Shown here piece after piece: positions 60,656 to 64,000 of a stretch of 64,000 nt of DNA. Location of the stretch: the NCBI GenBank assembly GCA_016712745.1, contig JADJQN010000003.1:1054001-1118000 (forward strand), written 5' to 3'. How positions within the stretch are numbered: position 1 is the first letter of the stretch; each line of letters starts with the position of its first letter. Both the position numbers and the translations under genes were made by a program. This DNA is from Sandaracinaceae bacterium. GTDB taxonomy: Bacteria; Myxococcota_A; Polyangia; Polyangiales; JADJQN01. The notes below the pieces were generated by a model. The model was given only the letters and a program-made list of their open reading frames with translations, was not told where the DNA came from and ran no database searches.

Positions 60656-62926
60656 GTGCATCTGTCTTTGGAAACGTTGAATGGGCCGCAGCGCGATGCC
60701 GTCGTGCACGACAAAGGGCCTCTGGTCGTTTTCGCCGGTGCGGGCAGCGGCAAGACGCGCGTGATCACCTATCGCATTGCTCAGCTGATCGCGCAGCAGG
60801 GCGTCGCGCCCTATCGGATCTTGGCAGTGACTTTTACCAACAAAGCGGCCGGTGAGATGCGCGAGCGCTTGTCGTCGCTACTCGCGCACGATGTGCATGA
60901 CATTTGGGTGGGCACCTTCCACTCAACCTGCGCGCGCATGCTGCGGCGCTATCACGAGCTGTGCGGCGTGAAGCGCGACTTTGTGATCTACGACGACGCC
61001 GATCAGAAGGCGATGGTCACGCGCGTGCTCAACGACTTCGGTTTCGACGATCGACGCTACGATCCGAAGAAGGTTGCCGGCGCGATCAACAAGGCGAAGC
61101 AAGAGGTGGTTGGTCCCGAGTCCTACCCATCCAACGATGCATGGACCGAGGTAATCAAGAAGGTTTACACCGCGTACGAAGAGCGAATGACGCGCTCGGG
61201 GGCCTTGGATTTTGGCGATTTGATCTATCGCTTGGTGCGCTCGGTGGAGAGCAATGAACTTTTGAAGCGCGAGCTCGCGTCGCGCTTCGATCACATTTTG
61301 GTGGATGAGTTTCAGGACACCAACCGCGTGCAGTTTCGCTTGGTGAAAGATCTCTCGGAGCAAAAGCGTAATCTCTGCGTGGTCGGCGACGACGATCAGA
61401 GCATCTACCGCTGGCGCGGTGCCGATCGCCGCAATATCTTAGATTTTCGTCGCGAATATCCCGACGCCACCATTATTAAGCTCGAGCAGAACTATCGTTC
61501 CACGAAAAAGATTTTGCGCGCGGCGCATAGCGTTGTTTCGCGCAACGTCGATCGCGAAGAGAAAACTCTGTGGACCGAGAACGCCGAGGGTGCACCGATT
61601 CTCGTGGTGCGCAGCGCCGACGAGCGTGACGAAGCGCATCTTGCCGTTGCGACCGCGCGCGAGGTCGTGCATGCGGGGCGCAAACTCTCCGATATCGCGA
61701 TTTTCTACCGCATTCACGCACAGTCGCGCGTGTTCGAAGAGGCGCTTCGCGCTGCCAACCTTCCCTACCAGGTGATCGGCGGCACGCGATTCTACGACCG
61801 CGCCGAAGTGAAAGACATTCTCGCTTACCTGCGCGTGATCTCCAATCCCGACGATGACGTAAGCTTGCTCCGCATCGTGAACGTGCCCACGCGCGGCATT
61901 GGTAAGACCAGCATCGATCGCGTACTCGATCGTGCGGCGAAAGAAGCGACGTCGGTGTGGGCAACGCTCGAGCACATCGGTGACGACGCTTCGATCGCGA
62001 GCGGCACACGCAAAAAACTCATTGGCTTCGTCAGCATGATGAATGCGCTGCGCGATAAGGTGGCAGGCGGCATGGGTCCGGCGGAAGTTGCGCGAGCCAT
62101 TCTCGAAGAGACGGCCTACCAAAAAGCTCTACGCGACGAAGACACACCCGAAGCCGACGCGCGTCTCGAGAATATTCAAGAGCTCTTGGGTTCGATGGAT
62201 GAGTTCGAAAACGAGGCGGAGACGCCCACGCTTTCCGCCTTCCTCGAGAACGTGACTCTTCAAACCAACACGGCCAACGACGACAGCGAAGATCGCATCA
62301 CCATGATGACGGTTCATGCTGCCAAGGGTCTGGAATTCCCGGTCGTATTCGTCGGTGGTCTGGAAGAGCAGATGTTCCCATATCACGGCTACGACGCCGG
62401 CGATGATCCCGACGAGCTCGAAGAAGAGCGCCGCCTCGCTTACGTCGCGTTCACGCGCGCTCGAGAGAAGCTGATCTTGAGTTGGGCTGCTTTGCGTCGC
62501 GTCTTCGGACAGCCTCGCATCAATCCGCGCTCACGCTTTCTCGACGAGTTGCCGCGCGCCGACATCGAAGAGATCGGCGGCGCACCCTCGCCTTCGTATG
62601 CATCGCAGCGCAGCAGCGGCTGGGACGACAACTCTGGGTATCAGCGCCCGTGGCAGCATCCGCAACGCTCGCGTTCGGAACGGCCGATGATGGGAACGCC
62701 GCGAACGTCCACTACACCGGCGCGCAAATCGTCCGAGTCCTACATCGATCGCAGCGAAGTCGAGGTTGGGGAAGACGGCATCCGCATGGGCATGCGCGTA
62801 GCTCACGCGAAGTACGGCGTCGGCGAAGTCCGCGGCGTAACGCCCGGTGTTCCGCCGAAAGTCACCGTTAGTTTCCCTGGTTGGGGCACCAAGCAAATCG
62901 TCGCGAGTTTCCTCGAGCCTGCGTAG
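60656..62926 (+). CDS. UvrD/PcrA-type DNA helicase
   Basis: A 756-residue SF1A helicase. GTG 60656 gives the usual start HLSLETLNGPQRDAV; GTG 60638 is an alternative. Motif I is GAGSGKT (K33), motif Ia VTFTNKAAGEM, motif II LVDEFQDTN, motif III GDDDQSIYRWRGA, motif IV QNYRSTKKIL, motif V VHAAKGLEFP and motif VI VAFTRAREKL. The C-terminal 45 residues (HAKYGVGEVRGV) are the PcrA-type Tudor-like domain. It unwinds DNA 3'-5' in excision and mismatch repair. uvrD and pcrA are not separable from sequence alone here. Confidence 0.96.
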   Translation: MHLSLETLNGPQRDAVVHDKGPLVVFAGAGSGKTRVITYRIAQLIAQQGVAPYRILAVTFTNKAAGEMRERLSSLLAHDVHDIWVGTFHSTCARMLRRYHELCGVKRDFVIYDDADQKAMVTRVLNDFGFDDRRYDPKKVAGAINKAKQEVVGPESYPSNDAWTEVIKKVYTAYEERMTRSGALDFGDLIYRLVRSVESNELLKRELASRFDHILVDEFQDTNRVQFRLVKDLSEQKRNLCVVGDDDQSIYRWRGADRRNILDFRREYPDATIIKLEQNYRSTKKILRAAHSVVSRNVDREEKTLWTENAEGAPILVVRSADERDEAHLAVATAREVVHAGRKLSDIAIFYRIHAQSRVFEEALRAANLPYQVIGGTRFYDRAEVKDILAYLRVISNPDDDVSLLRIVNVPTRGIGKTSIDRVLDRAAKEATSVWATLEHIGDDASIASGTRKKLIGFVSMMNALRDKVAGGMGPAEVARAILEETAYQKALRDEDTPEADARLENIQELLGSMDEFENEAETPTLSAFLENVTLQTNTANDDSEDRITMMTVHAAKGLEFPVVFVGGLEEQMFPYHGYDAGDDPDELEEERRLAYVAFTRAREKLILSWAALRRVFGQPRINPRSRFLDELPRADIEEIGGAPSPSYASQRSSGWDDNSGYQRPWQHPQRSRSERPMMGTPRTSTTPARKSSESYIDRSEVEVGEDGIRMGMRVAHAKYGVGEVRGVTPGVPPKVTVSFPGWGTKQIVASFLEPA

Positions 62927-62954
62927 AGCTTGCCTGCGCACAGCGTAGCCGTGC

Positions 62955-63683
62955 ATGCTCGAAAGCATGACTGCTAGTCGGTTGCGTGATGTGCGATTGA
63001 TTGATCGGTCTCGGTGTTTCCAGAACAGCTGTCTCGCGGCGACTGTAGTGGGTCTGCAGCAGAGTAAACTCGACTCACTTTTACGCTTCGTCGAAGATGA
63101 GAACGAACGGGCCGAAACGCTCGCCGCCTTCGCGATCGAGTCCATACCGACCTCTGCTGAAGCAACTTCGCGATTTGTCGGTGCATCCCGCTTCGCCTGT
63201 GCCGCTGAGGATGTTTCCGAATTTCCGCAACGTTTAGGCGATGCACTTGCGCTAACCCTCGAACAACTTGGTTACCGCTCGGTTATCGCAGCAATGGAAC
63301 GACGTGTCCCATGGCTTGCGCAAAGTAACGATTTTCCGCCAGTCGCCGAAGCGCTTGATGCTTTGCGCGGGCGTTTTTTGACCTCCGATTTCGATGGAGG
63401 ATTGGAAGCTGATCTCGCGGACATTTCCGCACTAACAGCTACATTGTTTTGGCTTACGCGCGGTTGTGCGTCGCTCCCGCAGATCTATTTTGTGACTGCG
63501 TCTGCGCCATGGGTCGGATCGCTTTGCCAGTACGGAGTTTTGCATGTTGAATTCTTCGACGCTTCCGAACGCACACGCTTCACGGGTGCGGCGATGGGAA
63601 ACGGGTTCGAAGTCACGCAAGAATGCACCGATCCGTATTCTTGCCATGGCGCGATCAACGGTCGCGCGATACGTTTTGAGTGA
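62955..63683 (+). CDS. Orphan protein of unknown function
   Basis: A 242-residue soluble protein; ATG 62955 is used, ATG 62967 is possible. No signal peptide, membrane helix or known motif. It is mainly helical in the first 130 residues (SKLDSLLRFVEDENERAETLAAF), with a beta-rich, five-Cys C-terminal part (FTGAAMGNGFEVTQECTDPYSCHG). The base composition appears lower in GC than its neighbours by eye. It lies 28 bases after the helicase gene; both stop regions are free of terminators. Confidence 0.62.
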   Translation: MLESMTASRLRDVRLIDRSRCFQNSCLAATVVGLQQSKLDSLLRFVEDENERAETLAAFAIESIPTSAEATSRFVGASRFACAAEDVSEFPQRLGDALALTLEQLGYRSVIAAMERRVPWLAQSNDFPPVAEALDALRGRFLTSDFDGGLEADLADISALTATLFWLTRGCASLPQIYFVTASAPWVGSLCQYGVLHVEFFDASERTRFTGAAMGNGFEVTQECTDPYSCHGAINGRAIRFE

Positions 63684-63781
63684 ACTCCGTTGTCGACACC
63701 GAATCGATGCGCGATGAACTGAAAGTTCGCTACGCTTGGTTGTCCGCGCGCGCGGATGGTTTATGAGGATTGGATGCGCAT

Positions 63782-64000
63782 CTAGCGTTGAAGCGCCAGC
63801 GTAAGTGGGTGCGCGTCGGTGCCGACGAGCGTCTTGTGTTGTTCAGCGGGTGAGCCGGCCTCACCCACGCGGAGTTCGCCAAGCACGGCCACGCGATCGC
63901 CTTCTCGCACCACGTACGTACGCGCTTTATAGCGAGGCCAGTTGCGATCGCGCTCTACATCGTGAGCGGGCAGCTGAAGCTGGTGTTCTCCGAGTACCGC
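63782..64000 (-). CDS. Partial gene, 3' end only
   Basis: A minus-strand frame enters at the window end and reads 72 codons to TAG (63782-63784). The protein is coding-like (RYKARTYVVREGDRVAVLGE, then LVGTDAHPLTLALQR). The stretch VREGDRVAVLGEL resembles the GIDE/E3-ligase-like membrane protein domain, with low confidence. Convergent with the 242-residue orphan. Confidence 0.6.
   Translation of the reverse strand, partial: AVLGEHQLQLPAHDVERDRNWPRYKARTYVVREGDRVAVLGELRVGEAGSPAEQHKTLVGTDAHPLTLALQR

Overview
The window looks like an ordinary chromosomal segment of a moderately GC-rich (about 60% by eye) Gram-negative bacterium, most likely a myxobacterium or relative (Myxococcota/Polyangia). The reasons are: several lipoproteins whose Cys is followed by Asp/Ala/Gly-rich linkers; a DUF4388-J-domain-TPR protein; an FHA/sigma-54 activator; a very large lipoprotein metzincin with HEMGHSIGLRH; and a complete minor-pilin/PilY1 operon. 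No taxonomic search was possible, so this is inference. About 50 genes are packed closely, with many ATGA or 1-base overlaps. Nearly all other open frames are shadows on the opposite strand.

Layout. 1-9 kb: a TPR/HEAT protein converges on a minus-strand type IV pilus operon (fimT-pilV-pilW-pilX-pilY1-lipoprotein). 9-12 kb: tRNA-Leu(CAG) with its own promoter, an OmpR-type response regulator/histidine kinase pair, and a YchJ-like protein. 12-16 kb: a copper type II monooxygenase-fold lipoprotein, a small winged-helix protein and an ArnT-like glycosyltransferase. 16-22.6 kb: a MepK-like peptidase, the tyrosine/homogentisate degradation operon (fah, maiA, hppD, hgd), yebC and a lipoprotein. The maiA reading frame is broken by one missing base. 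22.6-29 kb: an FHA-sigma54 regulator with a membrane partner, a bifunctional Rel/SpoT, and a tandem-duplicated four-haem di-haem oxidoreductase.

29-34.5 kb: a 229-bp repeat element between convergent genes, then a tetR-adaptor-RND pump operon. 34.6-37.3 kb: a three-gene operon of CPBP protease, patatin phospholipase and glycerophosphodiester phosphodiesterase, a plausible phospholipid-turnover unit. 37.4-41.7 kb: a TPR lipoprotein, a 532-bp gene-free stretch filled with direct and inverted repeats, a secreted probable barrel protein and a VOC protein. 41.7-46.5 kb: trpS, ung, a cytochrome P450, two lipoproteins and a bidirectional terminator. 46.5-57.9 kb: the giant metzincin, hisD, cysS, the DUF4388/J-domain protein, a secreted unknown and a VOC protein. 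58-64 kb: a 58-residue hydrophilic protein with an ideal ribosome binding site, a lipoprotein, a PQQ-type propeller, a UvrD/PcrA helicase, an orphan, and a gene cut by the window end.

I found no CRISPR array, prophage, transposase gene, toxin-antitoxin pair or recognisable defence locus. The most interesting non-routine signals are the two intergenic repeat clusters, which may belong to one REP-like family, the frameshifted maiA, and several unusual protein architectures.
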